From: Rhizobium bangladeshense
Lineage (GTDB): Bacteria > Pseudomonadota > Alphaproteobacteria > Rhizobiales > Rhizobiaceae
Direction: 5' to 3'
DNA: 64,000 bases
NCBI RefSeq assembly: GCF_001662075.1
Contig: NZ_LYPL01000021.1
Location: 29,732 to 93,731, forward strand
The notes under the pieces were generated by a model. The model was not told where the DNA came from and did no database searches. It saw nothing but the letters and a program-made list of their open reading frames with translations. This document shows, one piece after another, positions 1 to 7,979 of this stretch (positions are counted from its first letter, which is position 1; each line of letters begins with the position of its first letter). The translations under genes and the position numbers were made by a program.

Positions 1-750
1 GTCGATGCCGTCGCGGATATCGCCGAAGACGACGGCGAGATGCTGCATCGGGTCCCAGGGCAGGGCATAGGTATGGGCCTTGGCCTTGCCGAAGGCCGTG
101 TCGATGTCGAAGCTTGCGCCGTGCTCGACCAACGTTTCCTTGCGCTGGCGATAGGCGATGAGATCGGCGACAGAGACGAGCTTCAGCCCGTGCTTTTCGG
201 CAAAATCGACCACCTGCGGCCCGCGCGTGACGGTGCCGTCATCGTTGACGAGTTCGGAGATGACGCCGATCGGCGGCAGGCCGGCAAGCCGGCAGAGGTC
301 GACCGCGGCCTCCGTATGGCCGGAGCGCATCAGCACGCCGCCTTCGCGCGAAACCAGCGGGAAGATATGGCCGGGACGGACGAAATCGGCAGCCCCGACA
401 TTCGGATTGGCGAGGTTACGCACCGTCAGCGTCCGGTCGTCGGCCGAGATGCCGGTCGTCGTGCCGTGCTTGAAATCGACCGAGACGGTGAAGGCGGTCG
501 TGTGGGCCGAATCGTTTTCCGCCACCATGGCGTTGAGGTTGAGGCGTTTGGCCTCTTCCTTCGGCATCGGCGCGCAGACGATGCCGGAGGTGTGGCGCAC
601 GATGAAGGCCATCTTTTCCGGCGTGGTGTGCACGGCGGCGACGATCAGATCGCCCTCGTTCTCGCGGTCATCGTCGTCCATGACGACGACGATTTCGCCG
701 GCCTCGAAGGCCCTGATGGCGTCGACGACGCGTTTCTGATCGTAAGACAT
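1..750 (-). CDS. ribB: RibBA-type 3,4-dihydroxy-2-butanone 4-phosphate synthase (C-terminus outside the window)
   Basis: Makes 3,4-dihydroxy-2-butanone 4-phosphate from ribulose 5-phosphate for riboflavin synthesis. The first 250 codons are visible, starting MSYDQKRVVDAIRAF. The acidic metal/substrate motif DDDDRENEGD lies at about residues 22-31, and the RSGHTEAAVDL motif follows near the middle. A RibB-only protein ends near residue 210; this frame continues in a way typical of RibBA proteins with a GTP cyclohydrolase II-like second domain, which is cut by the window edge. The ATG lies only 8 nt after the aroC stop, so it is the second gene of an aroC-ribBA operon. No FMN riboswitch fits in that gap. 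Confidence 0.93.
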   Translation of the reverse strand, partial: MSYDQKRVVDAIRAFEAGEIVVVMDDDDRENEGDLIVAAVHTTPEKMAFIVRHTSGIVCAPMPKEEAKRLNLNAMVAENDSAHTTAFTVSVDFKHGTTTGISADDRTLTVRNLANPNVGAADFVRPGHIFPLVSREGGVLMRSGHTEAAVDLCRLAGLPPIGVISELVNDDGTVTRGPQVVDFAEKHGLKLVSVADLIAYRQRKETLVEHGASFDIDTAFGKAKAHTYALPWDPMQHLAVVFGDIRDGID

Positions 751-758
751 GGACGCTC

Positions 759-1856
759 CTATTTCAGACGGCCGGTCTGGCCGCGGTCGCGAAGATAATG
801 ATCGGCGATGGCGCAGGCGACCATCGCCTCGCCGATCGGCACGGCGCGAATGCCGACGCAGGGGTCGTGCCGGCCCTTGGTGCGGACATCGACATTCTTG
901 CCGTCGGCGTCGATCGACTGGCGTTCGGTCAGGATCGAGGAGGTCGGCTTGACGGCGAAACGCGCCACAACAGGCTGCCCGGTCGAGATCCCGCCAAGAA
1001 TACCGCCGGCATTGTTGGAAAGAAAGATCGGCGTGCCGTCATTGCCCATGCGCATCTCGTCGGCATTGTCTTCGCCTGATGTCTCGGCGGCGGCAAAACC
1101 ATTGCCGATCTCCACGCCCTTGACGGCGTTGATCGACATCAGCAGCGAGGCGATATCCTGGTCGAGCTTGGCATAGATCGGCGCGCCGAGGCCGGCCGGC
1201 ACACCCTCGGCGATCACTTCGATAACCGCGCCGATCGAGGAGCCGGCCTTGCGGATGCCGTCGAGATACTCCTCCCAGACCGGGACGATCGCCGCATCGG
1301 GGGAGAAGAACGGGTTCTGGCCGACCTGGTCCCAATCCCAGTTGCGCCGGTCGATCTTGTGCTTGCCGATCTGCACCAGCGCGCCGCGCACGGTCACACC
1401 GGGCACGACGAGGCGGGCGATGCCGCCGGCTGCAACGCGCGCGGCGGTTTCACGCGCCGAGGAGCGGCCGCCGCCGCGATAATCGCGGATGCCGTATTTG
1501 AGGTCATAGGTATAGTCGGCATGGCCGGGGCGGTATTGCCGGGCGATCTCGCCATAATCCTTCGAACGCTGGTCGGTGTTTTCGATCAGCATCGAGATCG
1601 GCGTGCCTGTCGTCGTCATCGTCTCGCCGTCGGCATCGAGCATGACGCCGGATAGCACCTTCACCAGGTCGTCCTCGCGGCGCTGGGTGACGAAGCGGGA
1701 TTGGCCCGGCTTGCGCTTGTCGAGCCAGACCTGGAGATCGGCGAGCTTGAAGCGCAGCCCCGGAGGGCAGCCGTCGACGACGCAGCCGAGCGCCGGACCA
1801 TGGCTTTCGCCCCAGGTGGTTACGCGGAAGAGGTGACCGAATGTATTGTGCGACAT
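759..1856 (-). CDS. aroC: Chorismate synthase
   Basis: Last step of the shikimate pathway: 5-enolpyruvylshikimate 3-phosphate to chorismate, needing reduced FMN; cytoplasmic. The 365-residue protein begins MSHNTFGHLFRVTTWGESHG, the family's N-terminal signature with GESHG. It contains RPGHADYTYDLKYG, RGGGRSSARETAARVAAG and, near the end, the conserved GRHDPCVGIRAVP. The frame is open for 26 codons upstream, but those residues are unlike the family and the MSHNTFGH start is canonical. It is cotranscribed with ribBA just downstream. Confidence 0.97.
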   Translation of the reverse strand: MSHNTFGHLFRVTTWGESHGPALGCVVDGCPPGLRFKLADLQVWLDKRKPGQSRFVTQRREDDLVKVLSGVMLDADGETMTTTGTPISMLIENTDQRSKDYGEIARQYRPGHADYTYDLKYGIRDYRGGGRSSARETAARVAAGGIARLVVPGVTVRGALVQIGKHKIDRRNWDWDQVGQNPFFSPDAAIVPVWEEYLDGIRKAGSSIGAVIEVIAEGVPAGLGAPIYAKLDQDIASLLMSINAVKGVEIGNGFAAAETSGEDNADEMRMGNDGTPIFLSNNAGGILGGISTGQPVVARFAVKPTSSILTERQSIDADGKNVDVRTKGRHDPCVGIRAVPIGEAMVACAIADHYLRDRGQTGRLK

Positions 1857-2188
1857 GTGTTCCCACGGTGGCGTCAGGGCCGGTCGCCGCCGGCCGCGCC
1901 ATTGCTTGAAAAAGGCGCGACACTCATAGGCCAAAAAGCCGCCGGGGCAAAAGCCTTTCTTTGCGTCAAACCGGCCGCTGCCGAAATGCTGTACCCGGAC
2001 TTGCGACCCATGGCCGTCACCAAGCGGGCCGCGAGGCGGACGCTGGGGTTAACGCGTGATTTTGATTATATTTAAAATCCTATTCATCAATTGGGCGGGA
2101 AAAGCCATTCTTACGGGCAATTTTCGCCATATTCAGGAGCTTATCTGTGGCCAGTGTTCTCGTGCAGCGTTTCAAAAGGATTGTTGCC
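1857..2188. other. Intergenic region between divergent aroC and the DUF1344 gene
   Basis: About 330 bp separating two divergent genes, so it must hold both promoters. The only distinctive part is an AT-rich stretch around 2057-2092 within otherwise GC-rich DNA, a plausible core promoter for the DUF1344 gene. I see no convincing gene, repeat or RNA structure here. Confidence 0.4.
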
Positions 2189-2449
2189 ATGCGTTTCGTC
2201 GTCGCCACGCTTTTGGCCACAGCAAGTTTCCTGTCGCCGATGAGCGGCTTTGCCGAGAGCGCCGATGTCGAGGCGACGATCAAGAAGGTCGATACGGCCA
2301 ATCTCGTGCTGACCCTCGACGACGGCAAGACCTATCAGGCACCTGAGGAATTCAACTTCGACGGCCTCGAAGCCGGCGTCAAAGTGATCGTCTTCTATAC
2401 AGAAGTCGACGGCAAGCGCGTCATCAACGATCTCGACATCGTCAAATAG
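2189..2449 (+). CDS. DUF1344-family small secreted protein
   Basis: An 86-residue protein with an N-terminal signal peptide (MRFVVATLLATASFLSPMSGFAES, probably cut after FAES) and a short beta-rich domain with the pattern VEATIKKVDTANLVLTLDDGKTYQ. This matches the DUF1344 family common in Rhizobiales, whose function is unknown. The ATG at 2189 is chosen because AAAGGA lies 8 nt upstream and it places the signal peptide at the very N-terminus; an in-frame start at 2147 would add a 14-residue leader. Probably periplasmic. Confidence 0.75.
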   Translation: MRFVVATLLATASFLSPMSGFAESADVEATIKKVDTANLVLTLDDGKTYQAPEEFNFDGLEAGVKVIVFYTEVDGKRVINDLDIVK

Positions 2450-2517
2450 GCGCCTAACGCCGAGATCGGCGTATAAAATTCACTTTCATTCAATTCTGAT
2501 CGAAACGCGGCGACGAC

Positions 2518-3108
2518 CTACAGCCAGACGATCGTCCGGTCATTGGTGTCGATCCTGACGATCTGGTCCTGCGGAATGCCGCCTTCGGCCGCGCTGCTCT
2601 TCGGCAGGTCGGCGATCATCTGGAACAGCGTGCGAATGACGCCGCCATGGGTGACGCAGACGGTCGGGCGATCGACGGAGCGCAGCCATGCGCCGGTGCG
2701 CCAGGAGAGGATCTCATAGCTTTCCGCATCGTCGCCGGGCGGGATGAAATCCCATTTCGAGGCATTGCGTTCGGCCACCCGCTCACGCTGCGTCGCCTTC
2801 AGCTCCTTGAGCGTCGAGCCCTCCCAATCGCCGAAGGAAATCTCCACCAGCCGGGGATCGGTGCGATAGGCAAGGGGCGGCAGGCCCATGGCGGCGCGCA
2901 TGATTTCCATGGTCGCGCGCGTGCGCCCGAGCGGGCTGGCGACGAAATCGAACGCCCCGACCGTCTCACCGAGAATCTCAGCCAGCGCAAGACCGTTCCG
3001 CCGGGCCTGTTCCAAGCCCGTGGCGTTCATCGCGATGTCCTTCTGACCCTGCAGGCGGCGCTCGGCATTCCAGTCCGTCTGACCGTGTCTGATCACATAG
3101 ATAAGCAC
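2518..3108 (-). CDS. Histidine phosphatase (phosphoglycerate mutase-like) family protein
   Basis: A 196-residue member of the histidine phosphatase superfamily. The phosphohistidine motif RHGQTDWN is at residues 8-15 and the second catalytic histidine is in CVTHGGVIRTLF near residue 155. Such proteins act as phosphatases on sugar phosphates or other phosphoesters; the substrate cannot be read from sequence. The start is a GTG with GGAG 12 nt upstream. It begins 20 nt after the fabI stop, so the two are likely cotranscribed. Confidence 0.85.
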   Translation of the reverse strand: MLIYVIRHGQTDWNAERRLQGQKDIAMNATGLEQARRNGLALAEILGETVGAFDFVASPLGRTRATMEIMRAAMGLPPLAYRTDPRLVEISFGDWEGSTLKELKATQRERVAERNASKWDFIPPGDDAESYEILSWRTGAWLRSVDRPTVCVTHGGVIRTLFQMIADLPKSSAAEGGIPQDQIVRIDTNDRTIVWL

Positions 3109-3128
3109 GGTGCAGACTCCGGAGGCAT

Positions 3129-3947
3129 TTAGTCCTTGACGACCGAAATATCCGGCGCGTCGACCGCCTTCATGCCGATGACATGATAGCCGCTGTCGGC
3201 GTGGTGCACTTCGCCGGTGACGGAGCGCGACAGGTCGGACAGCAGATAGAGGCCGACATCGCCGACTTCTTCGATGGTGACGGTGCGCCGCAGCGGGGCG
3301 TTATATTCGTTCCACTTCAGAATGTAGCGGAAATCGCCGATCCCGGAGGCGGCGAGCGTCTTGATCGGTCCGGCCGAAACGGCGTTGACGCGGATGTTCT
3401 GCGGCCCAAGATCGACGGCGAGATATTTGACGCTGGCTTCGAGCGCGGCCTTGGCCACACCCATGACGTTATAGTTCGGCATCACCTTTTCGGCGCCGTA
3501 ATAGGTCAGCGTCAGCATCGAGCCGCCTTCCGTCATCAGCTTCTCGGCGCGGCGTGCAACCGAGGTGAAGGAATAGACGGAGATCTGCATCGTCTTGGTG
3601 AAATTGTCGGGCGAGGTGTCGATGTAGCGGCCAGTCAGCTCGTCCTTGTCGGAAAAGCCGATCGCATGCACGAGGAAATCGATCTTGCCCCACAGCTTTT
3701 CGACATTTTCGAAAACCGCGTCGATGGTGGATTCATCGGCGACGTCGCAGTGGCCGACGAGCGTCGCCTCGATTTCGGCGGCGAGCGGCTCGACACGCTT
3801 CTTCAGCGCATCGCCCTGATAGGTGAGCGCAACTTCTCCGCCCTGCGCATGAATGGCCTTGGCAATACCCCACGCAATCGAACGATTGTTGGCGACACCC
3901 ATGATGACGCCGCGTTTGCCTGCCATGAGGCCGGATGCTTGAGCCAT
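3129..3947 (-). CDS. fabI: Enoyl-[acyl-carrier-protein] reductase (NADH)
   Basis: Reduces trans-2-enoyl-ACP in the last step of each fatty-acid elongation cycle. The 272-residue SDR-type protein opens MAQASGLMAGKRGVIMGVANNRSIAWGIAKA, carrying the divergent FabI nucleotide-binding motif (GVANNRSIAWG). The catalytic Tyr-x6-Lys is visible in YNVMGVAKAAL, followed by RVNAVSAGPIKTLAA. The start is supported by GGGAG about 8 nt upstream; the frame is open 20 codons further but without family similarity. It heads a two-gene operon with the histidine phosphatase gene. Confidence 0.95.
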   Translation of the reverse strand: MAQASGLMAGKRGVIMGVANNRSIAWGIAKAIHAQGGEVALTYQGDALKKRVEPLAAEIEATLVGHCDVADESTIDAVFENVEKLWGKIDFLVHAIGFSDKDELTGRYIDTSPDNFTKTMQISVYSFTSVARRAEKLMTEGGSMLTLTYYGAEKVMPNYNVMGVAKAALEASVKYLAVDLGPQNIRVNAVSAGPIKTLAASGIGDFRYILKWNEYNAPLRRTVTIEEVGDVGLYLLSDLSRSVTGEVHHADSGYHVIGMKAVDAPDISVVKD

Positions 3948-4068
3948 ATTTCGCTCCCTAGGATTCTGATCGATCCTGCCTATGGCATAGGCCGTTAATC
4001 GGTTCAAGCTTGGCCTGGATCATCAACTGTTAGGGATCGTAACAAAGGGTGCGAATGTCGTAAAAATT

Positions 4069-5259
4069 TCACAGAAACAGGCCTTCACGCATGCTGCGCA
4101 TGAGATCGGTGATCTTATCGTCGGGTTTTTCCCACAGGATGATGCGCAATTCGACGACGAGATCGCCTCTGCTGCCGTCTTCCCGGGGCAATCCCTGGCC
4201 GGAAATCCGGATCGTCTTGTCCGAGCCCGACCAGGCGGGCACGGTGATATCAAGCGGCCCGGCCGGTCCGTCGATGCGCGCCTCGGTGCCGAGCACGGCG
4301 TTTTCGATGCTGAGCGGCAGTACGGCGTGCAGGTCGAAACCGTCGACGGTGAAACGCGGATCGGGGGCGATGCGGATATTGACGACGGCGTCGCCGCGCT
4401 GCATGCCCGGCAGCTTGAAGCCCTGTCCCTTGAGCCGGATCTCGTGACCATCCGTCGTGCCCGCCGGCAAGGCGAAGCCGATTTCGCGACCCTCCGGCAG
4501 CGCTGCGGTGATCCAGCCGCTCTTCAGCACCTCGTCGATCGTCACCGTCGCCGTCGTCACCTCGTCAGGCGCTTTTTCGAGGCCGGTATCCTTGGCGCCG
4601 GTGAAACGGCGCACCAGCGATGTCAGAATGCTGAGCGGCAGCGACAGGTTGGCGCCGGCATTATTTGATGCCTCGGCTTCCTCCTCGGCTTCGGCGGCGT
4701 CGCCATCGGCGCGCTTGCCCGCTTCGGCCTGTGTCTGGCCCTGGGTCTGCTGATTGTGGGTCTGCTGATATTGGGTTTGTTGATTCTGGGCCTGCTGGGC
4801 GCGACCCTGCGCCTGGCCGCCCGCCGCAGTGCGGGCCTGCGCGCCGAAAATGCGCTCCACCATCTCCTCGGCGCCTTCGCCGGTGCCGGCCTGCTGCCTG
4901 GAGCCGTCGGCCGCGGCTTTCTGGGCAGCCCGGGCAAGCTCTTCCATCACCCGCTCGGCATTGGCCTGGGCCGCCTTGGCGCGGGCTGCAGCCTCGCGCG
5001 CGGCTTGGCGTTGCTGCATGATCGTCTGTTCCTGCTTCTTGGCTTCCGCCATCCGCACGGCATTGTCGAACAGGCTGCGTTTGCGCGGGTCACGCAGCGT
5101 TTCATAGGCGCGGCCGATCTCGGCGAATCGGGCCGTCGCCGTCGGATCGTCCTGATTGTGGTCGGGATGCGCGGCCTTGGCCATGTTGCGCCAGGCCGCC
5201 TTGATCTCCTCCGCCGCCGCGTCGCGCTTGACGCCCAGAATTTTGTAAGGATCGCGCAT
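4069..5259 (-). CDS. DnaJ-like J-domain protein with Gln-rich linker
   Basis: A 396-residue class-B (CbpA-like) J-domain protein, a co-chaperone that would stimulate DnaK ATPase. The J domain covers residues 1-65 with the essential HPD at 31-33. An Ala/Lys-rich helix follows (about 75-135), then a low-complexity linker with repeated NQQTQ/YQQTH units (about 165-200), and a C-terminal DnaJ substrate-binding domain (about 245-385). There is no Cys-rich zinc domain, so it is not canonical DnaJ. The start MRDPYKILGV aligns with J-domain starts; a further in-frame start lies 16 codons upstream. Confidence 0.85.
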   Translation of the reverse strand: MRDPYKILGVKRDAAAEEIKAAWRNMAKAAHPDHNQDDPTATARFAEIGRAYETLRDPRKRSLFDNAVRMAEAKKQEQTIMQQRQAAREAAARAKAAQANAERVMEELARAAQKAAADGSRQQAGTGEGAEEMVERIFGAQARTAAGGQAQGRAQQAQNQQTQYQQTHNQQTQGQTQAEAGKRADGDAAEAEEEAEASNNAGANLSLPLSILTSLVRRFTGAKDTGLEKAPDEVTTATVTIDEVLKSGWITAALPEGREIGFALPAGTTDGHEIRLKGQGFKLPGMQRGDAVVNIRIAPDPRFTVDGFDLHAVLPLSIENAVLGTEARIDGPAGPLDITVPAWSGSDKTIRISGQGLPREDGSRGDLVVELRIILWEKPDDKITDLMRSMREGLFL

Positions 5260-5578
5260 GTCAAAACCGCCGGTGTTGCGATGCGGGCGCCTGTCCTTGC
5301 CCTGCATCCCCGCCCAATATCAAAGTCCAATATCAACGCCGTGAGGCGCCACCGGCCGCAAAGGCAGGGGGAGCCACTCTCAACGCCGATCGTGCGGCCG
5401 AGTTGCTAATCACTTGTTATTTCTGTGAGGGGATGCGGAGTGTTTCGCCGCAAATGGTTAGCTCTTTGCTAAGCATTCGCCGCAAAGCCGGCGGCCGTTA
5501 ACCTGTCCGCGCCGAATCGGTTCTCCCCGCGGGGATCCCCGCCGGGCCAATTTCCCGAGAAGGTCAATTCCCGCCGGA
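5260..5578. promoter_or_regulatory. Upstream region of the DnaJ-like gene with direct and inverted repeats
   Basis: About 320 bp of non-coding DNA. It holds an 11-bp direct repeat TTCGCCGCAAA at 5444-5454 and 5476-5486, 32 bp apart, bracketing the inverted repeat TTAGC-N5-GCTAA at 5458-5472. That layout resembles a regulator-binding region. A GC-rich palindrome CGGGGATCCCCG lies near 5530 behind the lipoprotein gene. No gene is supported here. Confidence 0.35.
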
Positions 5579-6037
5579 TCAGCTCTCCGGCTGGAAGCTC
5601 AGAAGCTGCCAGTTGCCGCCGCCGACGAGGCAGGTCTTGCCGTAGAATTTGGCGATGCCGACATAGGAGTGCCGGGTGGTGCGGAACTGCCGGCAGACCT
5701 GGCCCGCCTCATTGTTTTCGACGATCGTATCGATGACGCCGGCGCTGCCGGTCGATGCATTCGCCCAGGGAAGCGGCTGGCCTTCGAGCCTGTTCACATC
5801 GGCCGACGTCACGGCGTTGCGCACCGTCATCTCGTCAGACAGAGTGTCGGTGCTCGGCGGCGGCTGCGGCACCGTGCCTGTTGCCACCGACCGGTCGACC
5901 TTGGCTTCGCTGAAGAAATCCATGCCGCCGCCAACGCAACCGGAAAGCGACAGCATTGCGACTCCGATGATCAGGAAGGCGCTGCTGCGTTGCCGCAGAC
6001 CCTTTGTATGGCGATATGACTTTGCTATGACTTCCAC
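5579..6037 (-). CDS. RT0821/Lpp0805-type surface lipoprotein
   Basis: A 152-residue predicted lipoprotein. After a basic N-terminus the hydrophobic segment FLIIGVAMLSLSGC ends in a lipobox (LSGC). The mature part is Pro/Thr-rich, then has a compact C-terminal domain (CRQFRTTRHSYVGIAKFYGKTCLVGGGNWQLL) like small rickettsial and rhizobial surface antigens. I chose the GTG at 6037, with AGGA at good spacing; the longer TTG start at 6124 would overlap the divergent pdxH. Function unknown; likely outer-membrane anchored. Confidence 0.7.
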   Translation of the reverse strand: MEVIAKSYRHTKGLRQRSSAFLIIGVAMLSLSGCVGGGMDFFSEAKVDRSVATGTVPQPPPSTDTLSDEMTVRNAVTSADVNRLEGQPLPWANASTGSAGVIDTIVENNEAGQVCRQFRTTRHSYVGIAKFYGKTCLVGGGNWQLLSFQPES

Positions 6038-6102
6038 CCTGCATCCTGTCCAGTTATGAAAAGCTGGGCGAGTTTTGAACAATCCGGGGCATTTGAACCA
6101 AT

Positions 6103-6723
6103 ATGTCGGCAAACGAGTTAACAAGCGGTGACTTTACCGAAAGTGGCGAGCCCTTCAAGCTCTTTGCCGAGTGGCTGAAGGAGGCGGAGGCCTCGGAACC
6201 GAACGACCCCAATGCCGTGGCGCTGGCAACAGTCGATGAAGATGGCCTTCCCAATGTCCGCATGGTTCTCCTGAAGGGATTCGATGATGACGGTTTCGTC
6301 TTCTACACGAATTTCGAGAGCCGGAAAGGTCAGGAAATCTTGGGGCAGAGGAAAGCCGCCATGTGTTTCCACTGGAAAAGCCTGCGCCGCCAGGTGCGGC
6401 TGCGCGGCCCTGTCGAGATCGTCAGCGACGCCGAAGCCGACGCCTATTTCAAGACGCGGGCGCGCGGCAGCCGCATCGGCGCCTGGGCCTCGAGGCAGTC
6501 CCGCCCGCTCGAAAGCCGTTTCGCGCTGGAGAAGGCGGTGGCCGAATATACCGCCCGTTATGCCCTCGGCGACATTCCCCGCCCGGCTCACTGGTCTGGC
6601 TTCCGCATCCGGCCGACCTCGATCGAATTCTGGAAGGATCAGGCATTCCGCCTGCATGACCGCATCGAATTCCGCCGGCCCACGCCGGTCGGAGCGTGGG
6701 AAAAGGTGCGGATGTATCCGTGA
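6103..6723 (+). CDS. pdxH: Pyridoxamine 5'-phosphate oxidase
   Basis: FMN-dependent oxidation of pyridoxamine or pyridoxine 5'-phosphate to pyridoxal 5'-phosphate. The 206-residue protein has the usual length and order: ANAVALATVDEDGLPNVRMVLLKGFD-like N-terminal strand region, FYTNFESRKGQEI, the FMN-binding CFHWKSLRRQVRLRG stretch, and the C-terminal WSGFRIRPTSIEFW followed by RLHDR. It runs divergently from the lipoprotein gene and ends 5 nt before the stop of the convergent deacetylase gene. Confidence 0.95.
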   Translation: MSANELTSGDFTESGEPFKLFAEWLKEAEASEPNDPNAVALATVDEDGLPNVRMVLLKGFDDDGFVFYTNFESRKGQEILGQRKAAMCFHWKSLRRQVRLRGPVEIVSDAEADAYFKTRARGSRIGAWASRQSRPLESRFALEKAVAEYTARYALGDIPRPAHWSGFRIRPTSIEFWKDQAFRLHDRIEFRRPTPVGAWEKVRMYP

Positions 6724-6728
6724 TCGGC

Positions 6729-7766
6729 TTACCTGCCCATCAGCCTCAGCGGAATGCCAGAGGCAAGCGCCGAGACGTAGCGTCGCTTCTGGTAGAAGCC
6801 GTTCAGCGACATGCGCGGGAGATAGCCGGTTTTTCCCGCCGCCGGCAGCCCCGGCTGGGTGGTGACGGCGACCGAAAAGCCGAGCCGGCCGGCAATCGCC
6901 GCCTCGCGGCCGGTCGCTGCCTCCGGCGTGCCGTAGGGATAGGCGATCGTAACGGGACGGATGCCGGTCACCGCCTCGAGGTAATCGGCCGAAACTTCCA
7001 TCTCGATTCGCGCTTCGGCTTCCGGAAGGCGGGCGAGCGCCCGATGGCTGATCGTATGAGCGCCGAGAGCGGCGAGCGGGCGCCGGGCGAGCCACTGCAA
7101 CTGCGCCGGCCCCATCACCAGGTCGCGCACGATATCAGTCGGCTCGATGCCGTTTTCCCGCGCCAGCATATCGAGGGCGGCAATGGCGCGCGCCTCGTCG
7201 GAGCGGTGGATGTAGGCCGCGAAGCGGTCGAAGGCGTCCCATTGCTGCTGCGGGCTTTCGAGCGCCAGCCGCTCGCTGCCGCGGCCGAAATCGAAGCGGA
7301 TTTCGGTTGCCTGACGCAGGAGAACGGCGAGCGTCTCCCACCAGATGCTGTGGGAGCCCTCGGCAAAGCCCTTGGTGACGAACACCGTGAACGGCGCCCG
7401 ATGCCGCTCGAACACCGGCAGCGCATGCTCCAGATTGTTGGTGTAGCCGTCGTCGAGCGTAAAGGCCGCAAACGGCCTGCCGCCCACAGGCTCGGCCAAC
7501 AGTGCCGGCAGCGCATCGAGCGGCACGAAGCGATAGCCCTCCCGCTTGAGCCGCCCGAGCGCCGTGTCGAGAAAGTCAGGCGTGATTTCGAGATGCGCGT
7601 TCGGCGCGAAGGTTTGGGCGACGTGCGGGCGGACGTGATGCAGCGTGAAGATGACGCCGCGCCCGCGCGCTTGCCGCATCAGTCCGGCCGCGGCGATCAG
7701 CCAGGATGCCTCGAGCCCGGCGCCGATCGCCGCGCGTTTTGCCAGTCGCTTCAATTGTCCCGTCAT
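6729..7766 (-). CDS. Polysaccharide deacetylase family protein
   Basis: A 345-residue carbohydrate esterase family 4-type (NodB-homology) protein. The metal-binding Asp pair is in FTLDDGYTNN at about residues 97-106 and the histidine motif in LGAHTISHRAL near residue 228. An N-terminal FTLHHVRPH strand is also typical. These enzymes remove N-acetyl or O-acyl groups from polysaccharides; the substrate is not predictable. No cleavable signal peptide is evident, though a hydrophobic stretch lies at about residues 15-30. Monocistronic, convergent with pdxH. Confidence 0.82.
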   Translation of the reverse strand: MTGQLKRLAKRAAIGAGLEASWLIAAAGLMRQARGRGVIFTLHHVRPHVAQTFAPNAHLEITPDFLDTALGRLKREGYRFVPLDALPALLAEPVGGRPFAAFTLDDGYTNNLEHALPVFERHRAPFTVFVTKGFAEGSHSIWWETLAVLLRQATEIRFDFGRGSERLALESPQQQWDAFDRFAAYIHRSDEARAIAALDMLARENGIEPTDIVRDLVMGPAQLQWLARRPLAALGAHTISHRALARLPEAEARIEMEVSADYLEAVTGIRPVTIAYPYGTPEAATGREAAIAGRLGFSVAVTTQPGLPAAGKTGYLPRMSLNGFYQKRRYVSALASGIPLRLMGR

Positions 7767-7979
7767 GCGCCGCCCATTGCCTTTTGCGGCAAACTAGCAA
7801 CCGCGGCTTAAGCCTTGCTGAATCCCGATTTCGCACAGCTTCTTTGGTTTTTTGTTAACCAAGACGATGAAAAGGCTAGAAAAATGATAGGCGTTGCCGC
7901 AAAGTCGCGCCAAACTTACGGCTTCTGTTACATTACGACACAGCCGGCCCATCGAGAGCCGGCGCATCAGGGGGATTCC

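Noticed and set aside
751..758. FMN riboswitch in front of ribBA
   Set aside because: Only 8 nt separate it from aroC, so no riboswitch can be there; a leader upstream of aroC shows no RFN-like conserved segments that I can recognise.
1857..1934. A 26-residue N-terminal extension of AroC
   Set aside because: Frame is open, but chorismate synthases begin with MSHNTFGxxF, and the extension has no similarity or ribosome-binding site.
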